From contig NC_135262.1 of the NCBI RefSeq assembly GCF_964204865.1, forward strand, positions 14,322,001 through 14,386,000: DNA of 64,000 nt, read 5' to 3'. Of the stretch, positions 23,801-36,700 are shown in pieces. The DNA is from Styela clava. Its lineage: Eukaryota; Chordata; Ascidiacea; Stolidobranchia; Styelidae. The notes beneath the pieces are model-generated. The model saw only the letters and a program-made list of their open reading frames with translations, ran no database searches and was not told where the DNA came from. How positions within the stretch are numbered: position 1 is the first letter of the stretch; the number at the start of each line of letters is the position of its first letter. Made by a program: the position numbers and the translations under genes.

Positions 23801-26743
23801 TTCCTCTTCAATTAATATAAAACAGCAAAATCTTGGGAGAATGGATCAAATGTGAAAAATAATATAATAGCATTTTAGCGGTGTGCACCATCTTGAATTA
23901 GAAATTTTAAATTACTTGATTCAGTTATGGGGAAAATCATTTTTCCAAATAACAAGAGAATATAGCAAAACTCTCCATATGTACACTTCGTTTCGACATA
24001 TAAAATGTCCAAGATTGTTCGGTTTGTCTTTAGGAAAAAAAATTGAGAGAAAACAGATGCGTGCATTTAACTTTTAACAATCTATTATTGCCTTTTTTGC
24101 TATTCCCTGACATTGACTCATTTTTTCTAATCTAAATTTCTAAATATTTTTAAGATTTTCCTGCAACGGTAACAACATCCGTAAAGGACCTTCGAAAATA
24201 ATATGTCTTCCTAATGGTGAATGGTCCAATACTCCCCCTGTATGCAAAGGTGAGTTAATTTGAATCAAGATTCTAATCATGGCGTTCATCATAAGCACAT
24301 TAAATATAATTAATCTTGCTTCCAACATGTTAATTGATATATTTTACAGATGTTGAATGTCGACCTATCGACTTTAAAGATGAAAACGGACATATGTTAT
24401 GTACTGATGGTTTCAATTACGGAAGTACATGCTCGTGAGTTTGTATAAATATATACTGTCAATTATTGATTCAACGATTTGTATTTTGCCCGAAAGGGAG
24501 GAGAGTAACAAGATGGCCTATTAGTGTGGCGATCCACGCTCTCGCGTTTGGTTGCGTTCTCTCAAACAACATAGTTGTATGTCGACGCACTTTTTTTCAA
24601 TTTTCGATTCAGTTTAGGATCTCAGATTAAATTCTGAAGAAACAGTAATAATAAACCCAATTATAATGATGGAAACTGTACGTACATTTGGGGAATGTTT
24701 ATTTGTTTTCTAGGTTTGAATGTGACTCTGAACTCAAATTATGGGGTGCAAAAGAAGTGGCGTGTTTGTGGAATGGAAAATGGACGAATGACCACCCTAC
24801 TTGTAGAGGTATTTCAATGTTTTAACGTGTTTTCAAATAAAATACAGTCGTTGAAAATGTTTGCAACGTTTTCTTTACTTCAATAATGTCGTTTTTTAGA
24901 ATTTGATCCGAGATGTCCAGCTGTAACAAATGGTCTTTCCTGCACTAAAGAATGTGAAAACAATCAAGACTGCAATGGAAAAAATAAAATTTGCTGCCCA
25001 TCGGAATGCGGATCAGTTTGCACAGAAGTTAAAAAAGCAAAAGGATTACCATTAGGTAATTTGTACAAGTATAACGATGTCAATTTATCGTAGTCGAAAT
25101 GTGGAAATGAAACAAACATTCAAGTTTATATTTTTAAAAATATATAGTTTCCTGTTGAACAACGTTGTTGTCTTCCAAAATTGACGATTGTGTCAATTAG
25201 ATCGACGTGTGCACCTATTGAAAATGGAAAATATTTTCCAGATTCATGAGTAATTGCATACTATCAACTTCAGTACATTGATTCGTCTACAATGTAATTT
25301 ATTAACAAGCAAACGGAAAACATATATAGTTTCCTGTTGAACAACGTTGTTGTCTTCCAAAATTGACGATTGTGTCAATTAGATCGACGTGTGCACCTAT
25401 TGAAAATGGAAAATATTTTCCAGATTCATGAGTAATTGCATACTATCAACTTCAGTACATTGATTCGTCTACAATGTAATTTATTAACAAGCAAACGGAA
25501 AACAAAATTATTGTTGGTCTTTTCATAGATGTCGAAATCATGGATGACAATAGAAACTCCACATATCTTGGTGACTGCTAGTCTATGACTCTCCCTTATT
25601 TTTCCAACGAATGGTGGTAACACCCGCACAAACAACATTCCTATTAAATAGGATAATGGCGATCATCTAGTGATATCTCTTTGTCATTCTATTTACAACA
25701 GATTTCCTGAAACGACTTTTACTGTTATCGTTGTTGAGTGGCGGAAACAATCGTTGCCCACGTTGCTCGGTCAACGCATGTCTTGTTACAAAATGTCCAG
25801 CAAATCTCAATGCAATATGCAGAACAAGTTGTAACGGATGTCGAGCTCATTTTTATGATCCAACGAGCCAATATCGTGAAATTACTAACCAATGTAAGTT
25901 TTTTTGAAGGTATATTTTTCTCAAAATCAGATTAATCTTGTTGACTTTGTGTGTTAGTAATTACATATCAGTACAGAAGCACTATAGCCCAATAATCCAT
26001 ATACCATTCAATTGCGAACTGTTATAAAAAAAAATTCGATTTAACAGGTGGGTGCTCTCGCAACTATCCTGCAGTATCTAAATGTCATCCAGACCAGTGC
26101 AACGGCGAAAGATGTGGACATCAACCATATTCAAAATGTCGAGTGAGCAGCTGTGGCCAATGTCATCTTCGATTTTACAATCATTATGGTAGAGAAGTTT
26201 GCAGGCAGGCACCCCAAAATACTCAAAAAGGTGAGTGGCAGTAAAAAGAAAACGCAAATCATCTGACCATCAATTTCAACACATATAGGAACATGATGAA
26301 GTGCTGTTTTCATCGCGTCCATGAATCCGAAATGAACAATTGTTAAACAATTTCCATACCCGACATAGACTGGAAGTGGTTCGCCATATATTTAATATGT
26401 CGTCTTATTTACTTTCCTCTCCCCCACGATGAATATGAAAATTCGATACTATCCGTAAATTACACACTGACAAAAATACGGCCCAAAAATACGTCCCGAG
26501 TCCCAAAACACTCCCAAAAGATTAATTTTCATTTAAATACAAAAACAAATGCATTTCAACTTCATTTATTACCCAAATAACTATGATCATAAAATATTTA
26601 ACGATAAAAAAGCCGATTGGGTTGCTTTAAAAATATTTTAAACTTCATATTTTATATTATTATTTGTATTTATGGTATATCTGATTCATGTTTCAGCTGG
26701 ACACAAACACGGCGAGAACCATCACCATCATATACAATATTAA
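20804..26743 (+). CDS. Paralog B: CTLD-4xCCP-WAP-cysteine-rich protein with His-rich tail
   Basis: Fifteen exons join in frame: 20804-20867, 21056-21288, 21385-21559, 21872-21956, 22184-22278, 22466-22547, 22732-22826, 23068-23155, 24155-24249, 24350-24434, 24714-24808, 24900-25055, 25702-25893, 26048-26230 and 26697-26743. The product has 589 residues. The order is a signal peptide (MMALKPVFAAFLVFNS), a long-form CTLD (exons 2-3), four CCP domains (exons 4-11), a WAP (exon 12) and two cysteine-rich modules (exons 13-14). The last short exon ends HKHGENHHHHIQY. No membrane span is seen, so it is probably secreted. Exons 1-3 total 472 coding bases, exactly as in paralog C, which confirms common descent. 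B has 4 CCPs against 10 in C, and a His-rich end in place of the third cysteine-rich module. Function is unknown. Confidence 0.88.
21056..21559 (+). other. CTLD exons of paralog B
   Basis: Two exons encode a C-type lectin-like fold. It has the N-terminal Cys pair of long-form domains (KCQDKK and RCYW), helix Cys QKC, a WSQDEPKP stretch in the usual ligand-loop position, and the closing GVLCE. The second disulfide pair of canonical CTLDs (around the loop and the WND segment) is missing. The EPN or QPD calcium/sugar triplet is replaced by EPK. Classical calcium-dependent sugar binding is therefore unlikely (inference). Confidence 0.8.
23365..23739. mobile_element. hAT-type MITE (375 bp)
   Basis: The left end CAGGGGTGTGCAACC pairs with the right end GTTGCACACCCTTG. 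The flanks are CTGTAAGG and CCGTAAGG, 8-bp duplications with one mismatch. It lies in the intron between exons 8 and 9 of paralog B. Confidence 0.85.
25141..25504. repeat. Tandem duplication, 2 x 182 bp
   Basis: The segment 25141-25322 is repeated directly as 25323-25504, with no difference that I can see. It lies in the intron between the WAP exon and the first cysteine-rich exon of paralog B. The identity points to a very recent duplication or an assembly artefact. Confidence 0.93.
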
Positions 26744-26790
26744 AAACGTATACATTATATATACTGAGATATAACGACATATGTAAAGTC

Positions 26791-26796
26791 ATTAAA
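26791..26796 (+). terminator. Weak candidate poly(A) signal, paralog B
   Basis: ATTAAA, the commonest variant hexamer, lies 48 bases after the stop codon. No canonical AATAAA is found close by. Confidence 0.3.
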
Positions 26797-27669
26797 ATGA
26801 TTCGTGAAATATTGTTTGAATAATTTTTAAAGTGGTCAGTTATTGCAGTCAGTGAGATCAGACAGGTTGTTAGTGAGATGAGTATCTAAAATTGACAGAG
26901 AAGTGGGAAGTAGAAGGGTTGAATTGCAAATGGTTAAAAAAACTAAAAAAAAAACTATAAACAATACAGAGCTATAAAACCTAAAACATACTTGAATTTG
27001 AGATAAGCCATAACCTGACTTGATTCACTCCTGAGGTTTAGTTGTTTTACTATAAATTGACTATGAGCCATCCATTCCATGAAAGGTTTGAACATACAAA
27101 CTAGAGCTCTAAAGTTATGGCCATGTATTACTTTTATATAACAAACAACAAATAAAATAAAAATGTACAAACACCAAAAAAGTTAGATTAGATAACGAAA
27201 CAACAAATCAATTTTTTTGTAGTAACTCAATGCAAATTTGTTACAATTGACCAAACTAGACTCTCAAAATTTCACACGCACTCAAACATGAAGAATGCCA
27301 TTTGGAATAAAACCTAATATATATAACATGATCGAAACAATTTGGAATGCATATCCATTTGTATTCTTAATTTGACTAAAAAGCAGAATATAAAACTCAG
27401 TTGGAAAAATGCAAGTGTTTTCAACATTATTTTCTGTAATGTTGAGTTTGAATGCAAACAAAACTCCTAAAAATTAAAATGATAAACTTACAATAAACAG
27501 AGTCGGAAATTTCATGTATTCCTAGATTTTCGTTATCGAAATTTAACTCGAACAGCCGAAATTATGAAATTATGGCATTTTTTCCAGTTTGAATGTAAAA
27601 ATTAATTTAGGTGATCAAAAATTTGTATTTCCAGACATTATATTATTAATAATGAATGAAAAGCTCAAA
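26797..27669. other. Convergent intergenic region between paralogs B and C
   Basis: This AT-rich spacer lies between two genes transcribed toward each other. It should hold the 3' UTRs of both. I see no gene or mobile element. Confidence 0.6.
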
Positions 27670-27675
27670 TTTATT
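27670..27675 (-). terminator. Candidate poly(A) signal, paralog C
   Basis: AATAAA on the minus strand lies 62 bases after the stop codon of paralog C. Confidence 0.55.
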
Positions 27676-27736
27676 ATGTCTCAATAATTTTAATTGATTA
27701 CAATAGAATTCACATAATAATATAATCCCAATGATT

Positions 27737-30700
27737 TTAATTGCAATCTGTGATAGGCATATTCGTTCTTTGATCGAAGAATTCAGCAGGACATCCATTG
27801 CATCTTACTCGACAATGAGCTGCTGAATATTTTGGACAAGACGCACTGAGGCATGCTCTGGCACAAAGACCAACTGAGTTTATCCCAGGCTGACAAGTTG
27901 CTAGAACGAATAAAAATGAGTATTAAAATTACCCTGGTTGTAGATTGTGGTTTAACCTGGAATATTCAACCTAGGGTACTCTAAGTCTAAGCACTAACGA
28001 GGAAGTGAATAAGTATAATACCTTTTTGTCTACACAATACTCTTCGTCCAAATCTATCGAAAAACTGCAAATAGCATGTTGGCCCACAACCGTACACACG
28101 ACACTCAGCTTGTGGGAAGTTTGCACATCTAACTCCGTTGCACATATATCCACCACACCTTGGGTTTGGTGGACTATTTCGTGGACATAGACCTGAGTAA
28201 ATGAAAGTTTGTTCAAATTATTTTTCGCTCTCATATCTGCGATATGGAACATTTTATTCTTTTAGGATGGTTGAAACAGTAACTAAAAAGTATAATACCG
28301 TACAGTATGTCACTTACATCGGTTTCCTACTTCCACTCTAGGATTATTACGATAAAGGAAATGGGCTCTACATCCATTACAAGTCGTCCCACATAGAGCA
28401 TTGAGATACGTTGGACAACTGTGCAAGCCTGTTGTACATGCATTGCGGTTACATCTTGGACACTGAGGCGGGCGTCGCACTGGTGGGCGTGACACTGGCT
28501 TACGTCGACTCGAAGCGGCCAGTAGTAAAAGCAATGTCTGTTTGTTTATATCTGAAATGAAAAAATGCGCCATATTCAATAGATGAAACTTTAAACTGAA
28601 AAGCACTAGTTCAAATTATGCATAAAATAGTAATATTGAAAAATTCAAAACAAAAATGATTCAACTCACTTAAGAAGGGATTCTTGGGTTTAGGTTCATC
28701 TTTAACTTTTTTGCATGTTAGTCCGCATGAAGATGGACAACAAACCTCGTCAACTTCACAGTCAGAATTGTCATCACAATTATCTTCACAAATTAGCGGC
28801 TCAATTGCATCATCACATTTTGGAGAAAATTCTGAAAAAAAAACAAATATAATAATTTTGAATGGGTTCAAAACAGACGATGAAAATAAGACTATAATGG
28901 TAAAATACATATCTTAATGAAAAATAACAAAACTAAAAACACCCACTTCTGCATTCTGGTACACCATGAGACCATTCTCCACTTGCCAAGCATGTTGTCT
29001 CATCCGAACCATAAAGTTTCAGAGGAAAACTGCACTCGAACCTTTGAAAATGATATATATATATAAATGATTTAAACGTTTATGTGCATTTGTATTACCG
29101 ACAAATAAACCATGCATTTATTTTAACCTTATTGTTTTATGTTTCAAAATGCACATATGTAACAGAAAGCTAAGTATTTTACTTTATAAAATTTCAGTCA
29201 CTATGTATATGCTCACTGTTAAAATCCCATTCCCTCAATCCCAGTCTTCACCTCTAGTGTAATAAATTGGGTAGACAATGCCGAACCAACAAGATTCTGG
29301 CCATTATAAACTACGCTTAGCAGTGGCGACTTAGCGTAAAATTATGTCGTATAAAAAACAGTGCGATTTTTTTAACTCATATTTTATCGCTTGACAACAA
29401 ACTATCGCAGTTTATTGAAAAAAAATAAAATGAGAAATGTCACCTCAGATTAAGGTCAATAACTTACAACTATTAAAAAATATAAAAACTGAGGTAACAC
29501 ATCATGTATCTTTTCAGTATCATTTAAAAACAATTCTGTTTCATATTTATATTGTCTAACCGTTGCTTACCTCATATAAAGTATAAATAAACATATATGT
29601 GCTTACTTGCATACTGCGGCGTAGCCAGTCCCGTCTGGACAAGAAACTGTTCCCTCTTCCAAAGATAAGTCGTCGCATATAACATCTTGGAAAATATAGT
29701 AATGACTTATTCTAATTGTTTTATAGTTGTACGAAATAACTACAATTGAACAGTCAGTGATTTGGTTGAATGTGAGAATTACAATATATTAACAGAAATC
29801 CGCAGTTTATTTTACTAAAAACACACATTATACATACAGAACGAAGTAAAACTGCATTTCATGGGTGAAAAGAAGATTGATAAACCAGTTTCAGTTTTCA
29901 AGCAACGACATCCCTGCAGAAGTCTGATATTGAACTACACGAGATTAAAAATTCAGAATATCACATACTGAAGTATTTGGCGCATGAATACATGAATGCC
30001 CGTTTCACTAAAAACATTCCAAGCGTCGACAGGCGAGTGGCTAATCATGGCATCAGCACCGCGGAGAATACGATATAAGTCTAGGGTGCAATTGGCCGGA
30101 TGTTTTATCAACATACCGTGTTCCAGTAGACAATATTGCTGAGTGTAATTACTAACGATAAGAGAAGTATTTAATATAGTAATCGTCTATTTTTAATGGT
30201 ATTAACTTACTTACCTTTGCATGTTGGTTCAATGCCATCCCACGATCCATCAATCTGGCATGTAAGTTCTGATTTGTCTCCTTTTAATGTGTATCCGGCA
30301 TGACAGACAAAGCTGGAAAAATTAAACAATGATCATACTGTAATTAAAAAAGACCTAACATAAACTAGAACTGAACTCAATCAAGACTTCAAAATTTCCC
30401 AGATTGCTGGACACTAAAAACTAAACTGCATATCCCGACACACTCATCACCACAAGACAAGATTAAAACATGATGATGCTTATTTTTGAACGTAAAAATT
30501 CGAAACGAAAATCCGCCGTTGCCAACCGCATTTAGTCGTCAATTAAAACAATTCTTCCTCATTTATTTTGCTTTTAATTTCTATAAGAAAAGATAATCCA
30601 TAATTGCACGAGCCATAGAGATGCAAATGGCAGTTTGAACAAAACTGGCCTATGTCAAGGCATATTTTCAGAATAACATGCTATTGAGTAGAATATAAAT

Positions 30701-33700
30701 CTTATCGTACAAATATGATTAGTGAATAGAGATTAGATAATCTGATGCGCGCCCAGTGTGGATCTCCGCCAATGCATGGGAATCCGCCTGTTACAGGCAG
30801 AAATTTAACTTTCGTGAATTAACCTATTAATTTTAGTTATTCTGGTCCCGATAATCATGTTTAGACTTGCTCTCGTTTATTTATTTGTTTATTTATATTA
30901 AGCGTCACTGACCGAGAGAAAGTTTGAAGTCTTGGCAATGATGGTTGGTGCAATACACTCTTATATCAGCTGATTTGTATTCATGCCCTTGTTATTCTTG
31001 TTGTATTATACTAAATGTCCTATTTATTAGTGTGGGAGACAGTGCAATGAGGCCTGGTCACACGAATTTCTCTGTTAGGTGCTGCGGTTACTTTGCGGCA
31101 TTTATTTGCAAATTGTAGGAATTTAATTATGCTAATTTAGAATTGCTAAGATATTTAGGGAAGTTTGTAGTTTAGGAATATTAAGTAATTTAGGTTTTAA
31201 TTGAGTTTTATATCGAAGGCTAATTATACTATTTTATTGTTTTTGTGTCTTGTAGCTAAATTTAAGTACTGTTGTTGGGATGGAGACACAAATATATTGT
31301 AACCATACAATACACACCATACATTTACATACAGACATCAAGTTTTTACATTCACTTTGTTACACTGCCGTTATACTTGCTGTGGAAATTTATCTATCTA
31401 CTGTGGAACTTTTAACCTGATTGTGGAATTTTACTGGACTGTGACTTGTATATACTGTAAATATACTTTCATTACAAGTTCTTTCATACAAGTTGGATGT
31501 GTTTATGTGTGCGTTACTGCTGTGTCGAGAGTTAGCTACGGAAGTAGATTGACAAGACAGCCCAATAATCAGAAATAGGACCTGTAGAACCTTAACTCTA
31601 CACCGCCAGCAATATTGGGCAGAGAGAATTGTATCAAAAGTGCCACTTCATTTTGAATGCTATGCATCTCGTAGTTATCTTTGAAGTATCTCTGAAGTTA
31701 TCTCGTAGTTATCTATTGAAACATATCCACTAAAGCGTCCTCAGTCCAAGGACTATCGAGACTAGGGTCACCATATTTGAAAAAGCAAAATTCCGGACGG
31801 TGCATAACTATTTTCATGACTTCGTAGTGAAAATATGCGCGCGGTACGAAATAACAATGTTCTGTATTAGCAGTGTGCATAGTAAGATTGCAGGTGCAGT
31901 AAAATTCCGGATTCCGGACATTTGAGAATTTTTAAATTCTTCCCGGACGCAAAATTTAACCCTAAATTCCGGGCATGTCCGGAATTTTCCGGACGGTATG
32001 GCAACCCTAATCGAGACGTAAGACGGCATGCCCGATAGAGTATCTATTTTCTTTTGCGGAGGATAGCATTTTCAGAATTTAAATATCCAACTTGGTTGAA
32101 CAAGAAATTGTGGAATAATGGAAAATTTCAAACAATCGGCGTGTATTTTCGCTGCTGCCATGGAAACGAAATATCATTTCGGACATTAGGTGAAACGCAC
32201 ATTACTAGGGTAACAGCATAACACACGTGAAAAATTTCAATCAAATCGGTTTAGTCACTACAGACAGACAGAATACTGAGAGTAAGGGTCTCCTATAGCG
32301 AAGATTTAATAAAACCTGTGACTTCATCTGCCATGTATCATACGCAATGTATTGTTGTGAAAGATGAGTATTTACATCTTTGTTGAACAACCTACCTACA
32401 CGTGCTCGGGTATCCAAAACCAGGGGGATCGCACATCATATTTCCAGGTTGATTATTGAAATCTAGAGACCGGCATAGGATTCCTGATGAAAAAATACAT
32501 ATTCAAAGTGATGAATTAAGTGTAAAGTATAAAACAACGTGAAAATACCATTCGAGTGAGACAACAAGCACTGAAAAAAGTATAACGTGAAATTTGAAAT
32601 ATTCCGTTTTAACAAGAATTAACTCACTTGAACACTCGAGACGTGGTAAACTCCATAGTGCATTAGCTTGGCATCGTGAGGTTTCTTGCACCAGGCTGTA
32701 ACCGGTCATACACGAGACACTAAAATATTACATTCAAATTTCAGATATATATAAAAATAAATAGAACCATTCATTTTTGACTGTTTTAATAAAAGTATGG
32801 CGTAATTGTTCAAATTATTTGCATGAGAATCCACTACCACACAAGCATATGGAAATAAATAGTCCAACAGCAACTAACTCGATATCATGAAATTGAAAAT
32901 ACTTTATTTTAAAAACGGTGTAACAAACTAATAATAATCAATAACATTACTAAGAAAGTAATTTTTGTTGCCACAAAGAAGTGAGTGAATACCGTACCAA
33001 CCTGCTAATTCAGCTCGAACTATTTTTAAACTAACTAGTTGCAAGGAAGATTTTGGAAAATATACTTAATCAGATATACTAATTTAACAATCATCGATGC
33101 AGTAAACTTTTGCACGAACTATGCAAATCTAACTTATCTACTGATATCTTTGTTAAAAAGATCTAAAGCTCTTAAGACATCATTGATCGTTTGTAACTCG
33201 TTTGTATTAATAATATTTCTACTTTCAATTAAGACACAAAGCCTTCCTTTAAACAAAATTGTTATGAAGAATATTCAGAACGTGGACAAACTGATTCATC
33301 TGAAGAAAATGACATTTGTAATTTGAATGTTTCTCTTCTTTCAACGAAGTGAGATCGCAAATCTTTTTTTAAAAGCATAAAAAAAAAGTACATATGAAAC
33401 TAACCGGCATATTTGTGTATATGTTGTACCATCCTCACATTGTACTGAGCCGCCTTCAACATCACCGTACGCACCACAGTCGACAGCTGAAAACATTTAA
33501 AGATTATTTGTGTCAATTAGATTATCATCATTTTTGGAGCATTGATTCCATTTTCAAATTCATATTGTTGTGTGCGCGGTGGTCTGGCATTACACTTAAC
33601 TCTAATAGCTTAACTTTAAAATCTTGGGTTGTATAGAGCGAAAGGCAAATAAATACGCCGTACAATCGAGTTTTGATTGAAGGTTAGGAAATTAACGCGA

Positions 33701-36700
33701 TCTAGCAAGTAAAGACAAATTTGTCTGCAAAAATGACTATCTGAGTCCCAAAAATAATATTTCCCAAAAATGTTGTTGTGCCGACAGCGAACCACACATA
33801 GAACACTAGTTGAAGAATAATTTTAACGTGGCACCAATTTGGACTTCGAAGCTTTTTCAAAAATGAAAAAAAAGATCGGAGATCAAAACCAGACGTGAAA
33901 ATGTAGTAGATTGTATGGAGTACAACGCTGACATCGTGTAATCCGGCATTGAAACAGATAATTTAGAAAGTCTGTTTTTTTTTTAAATCGTCAAATATGG
34001 AGGAGTCACAGCGTCTGCAACCAATTTAGGGTAAATGTCTGTCGCCTGCCAAGTTTTTGATATACGTAATTTAATCACACAAATTTCAATTTTAGTATGT
34101 ATATGTACAATTTGTTGTTGAACACCTACCTGTCACTGCACAAATCAGGTAACGTAAGGTGATTATGTTTAAAATTTCAAACTTACGGTTACACGCAGTT
34201 GGCATATTTTCGATATTTGACCATGTTTTATCCAATTCACAAGTGACTGTCTGCCAAGGTATATCAACTTCATAACCACTATTGCATGTATACCTGTAAA
34301 AATAAAAGTGACTTTCCAAATCTCGGAATTCGGATCTGTTTAGAAGTAATCTATTGACAAAACTGTTCATTTTTCTTCCAAAGTCAATGGGACAGAGAAA
34401 TAGTTTAGCTAATTGTATAGTTTAAAAGGGGAAAGTAATTAATGTTTTTAATACGGCGACGAGCAAGCGGATAACTTGACTCCTCGCGGCTCACGTAACC
34501 GCGTGAGGCACGACTCCTTCCATCATGAACTTCATGAATCTGAGACAAAATGGCTCTTTAATTGAGGTATTCACATAGCCGACATGGACTGGTAAATGCA
34601 CGAGAAGCCTGGATCGTTATATGATTAAGCTGTCATATGCTATTAAGCTAAGATTTGTTTATCCGCTATATATTGGTTTATTTAACAAGCGACCGGCTTG
34701 AAATAAAAGCGAATAAAAAAAACACGGAAAATAGTATCAAATATCACATCTAGCCAAATTCTTCTCAAAATAAAAACAAGAATATCGTTCAGAGACCGAA
34801 GACTTATCGATTGAAAGTTGGGGGGTCCCCCAAAACAGCGCTCTTACTCCATAGTGACACCTTGTGTCCAATCACTAATTAATTAATAACTCGCTAATTA
34901 TACGACATAATTCATCCAAAATCAATAGGCTTCAGGATTCTGGTCCGAGATATGATGAATGCACATGCAAAATTTGGAGCAAATTCAACGACGCCTTCGT
35001 GAGATATCGCGTGCATCTAATAGACAGACAAACAGACAGACAAACACACAGACAGACAAATACCTATCAACATACTTACCGATCTAAAGATCGATAAGTA
35101 AAAGAGCTATATGTGTAAAGTAATAAAATTGCCTATATACAAGGTTCCGGATTACTAATATGCTGATAGATCCAACATACAGTTTTAATTATATATAAAC
35201 CTTCATGCCTTACGCTAGTAGTAGATAGAATAAATTCATGCATTTAACATATATAGATGTATTAATCTACATTAAGACACCTTTAATAACTTATTACCTG
35301 CAGACTGTGTCATAATCGAAGTTGTTCGGAGTGCAACTAACCTCCCCAGGGGGGAATTCAAGAACCGAGCACATCCTAACTAAAAATGAAAATTAGATTA
35401 AGAAAATGATATTTATGTATTGCATACATGTAAATGTTCAAGATAATTACTGAGGCTTGAGAGGTTTCAGAGTCCGTCGATAGGCAATGATTATGAACAT
35501 GCAAAAATATTTTAAGTTTTCTTCCTTAAATAATTATAAAAGTTAATCACACAAACTTTCATTGAAACATTTGCTACCTGGATGATAACTGTTTGGTGAT
35601 TGGACAAGGAACTTGAACTCCAATGTATAACAATTATGAACTACCGTCCATATTGGATAGAAATATTAAAGTTATTATCATCTAGCCTTATTTCATTATA
35701 TGTGGTGTTTGCTACCTCATCTCCGAGCAAGGCTTCCGACAAGCATGAACGATCAGTTATATTCACGGAGCTCTCGAATTTTATTATGTAATTTTATGAT
35801 AAACTTAGATGGAGTTGTGCAAAAAGGATTATTCTAGTTGGCGTTATTCCTATTGTTGTGAATAATGAGATTTTCTGGTCACTAGTGGGTCAATTTATTT
35901 AAAGCGTTCAGTTATAAAAGAGGAGAAAAGCCTTTAAAAATATTTGACACATATTTTTTTATTGAATTTTATGCGAGTCTGATAACGCTCGACCAGGTGC
36001 GCAGCCTCCACCATCCGGCTTTGGGTATCTGGAACAATATTTACTTATACAATAGGGCCAGTAAAAATGGGAGAGGGACTGCTATTGTTTTTGGTACCAC
36101 TAATATTAACCTACTAAAAATCCTAGCTGTTGTACGTACGTAAAATGAAGTGTGGCGATGCGGAAATTAAAAAGAAATATTACAAACTTCTGCACGTAGG
36201 CGGGGGACCACTCCATGTTCCATCTTCAAGACACAGTAGAAGTAGACTTCCAGAAATTAGTTCTGTTCCTTGAGGACATTCAATACTAAGAAAAAGTCGA
36301 CAAGCTATTGAATAATAATACATCAGGTATCTCATATTTCAATTAGCATTTAGGAATTTTAATAGAATGGTTAAGCGAACAGGATTTTTACCTCAACCCC
36401 TCATTCAGTTAAAACAAGTTTTTATGCCTAATGTCAAAAAAGACTAATTTCAAAATTGAATACAAAAAGAACGAAGTATCAGAGAATTAAACACATTACC
36501 GAAACTAAACTGATATTAAGACTGATACTATGCATATATTTTAAATTAATACTTTTTATTTTAGCACTTAGTAGTTTACTTAAGCAATTATGTTATGAGC
36601 ACTGTTTTTATGAATCAATTGGTACTTTCTTCTATTTCTTTTGGAATCCCTTACTCTACAGTTTTAACATAACAAAAGTACTCAATTTATCCCTTACCTA

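Noticed and set aside
31000..31740. Possible solo LTR in an intron of paralog C
   Set aside because: The sequence has a retroelement look (TGTGGGAGACAG start), but no clear terminal CA end, direct duplication or primer site could be fixed.
35985..36045. Possible extra exon or SINE piece between exons 15 and 16 of paralog C
   Set aside because: It has no CCP cysteine pattern, it would break the constant phase pattern, and paralog A has no equivalent exon.
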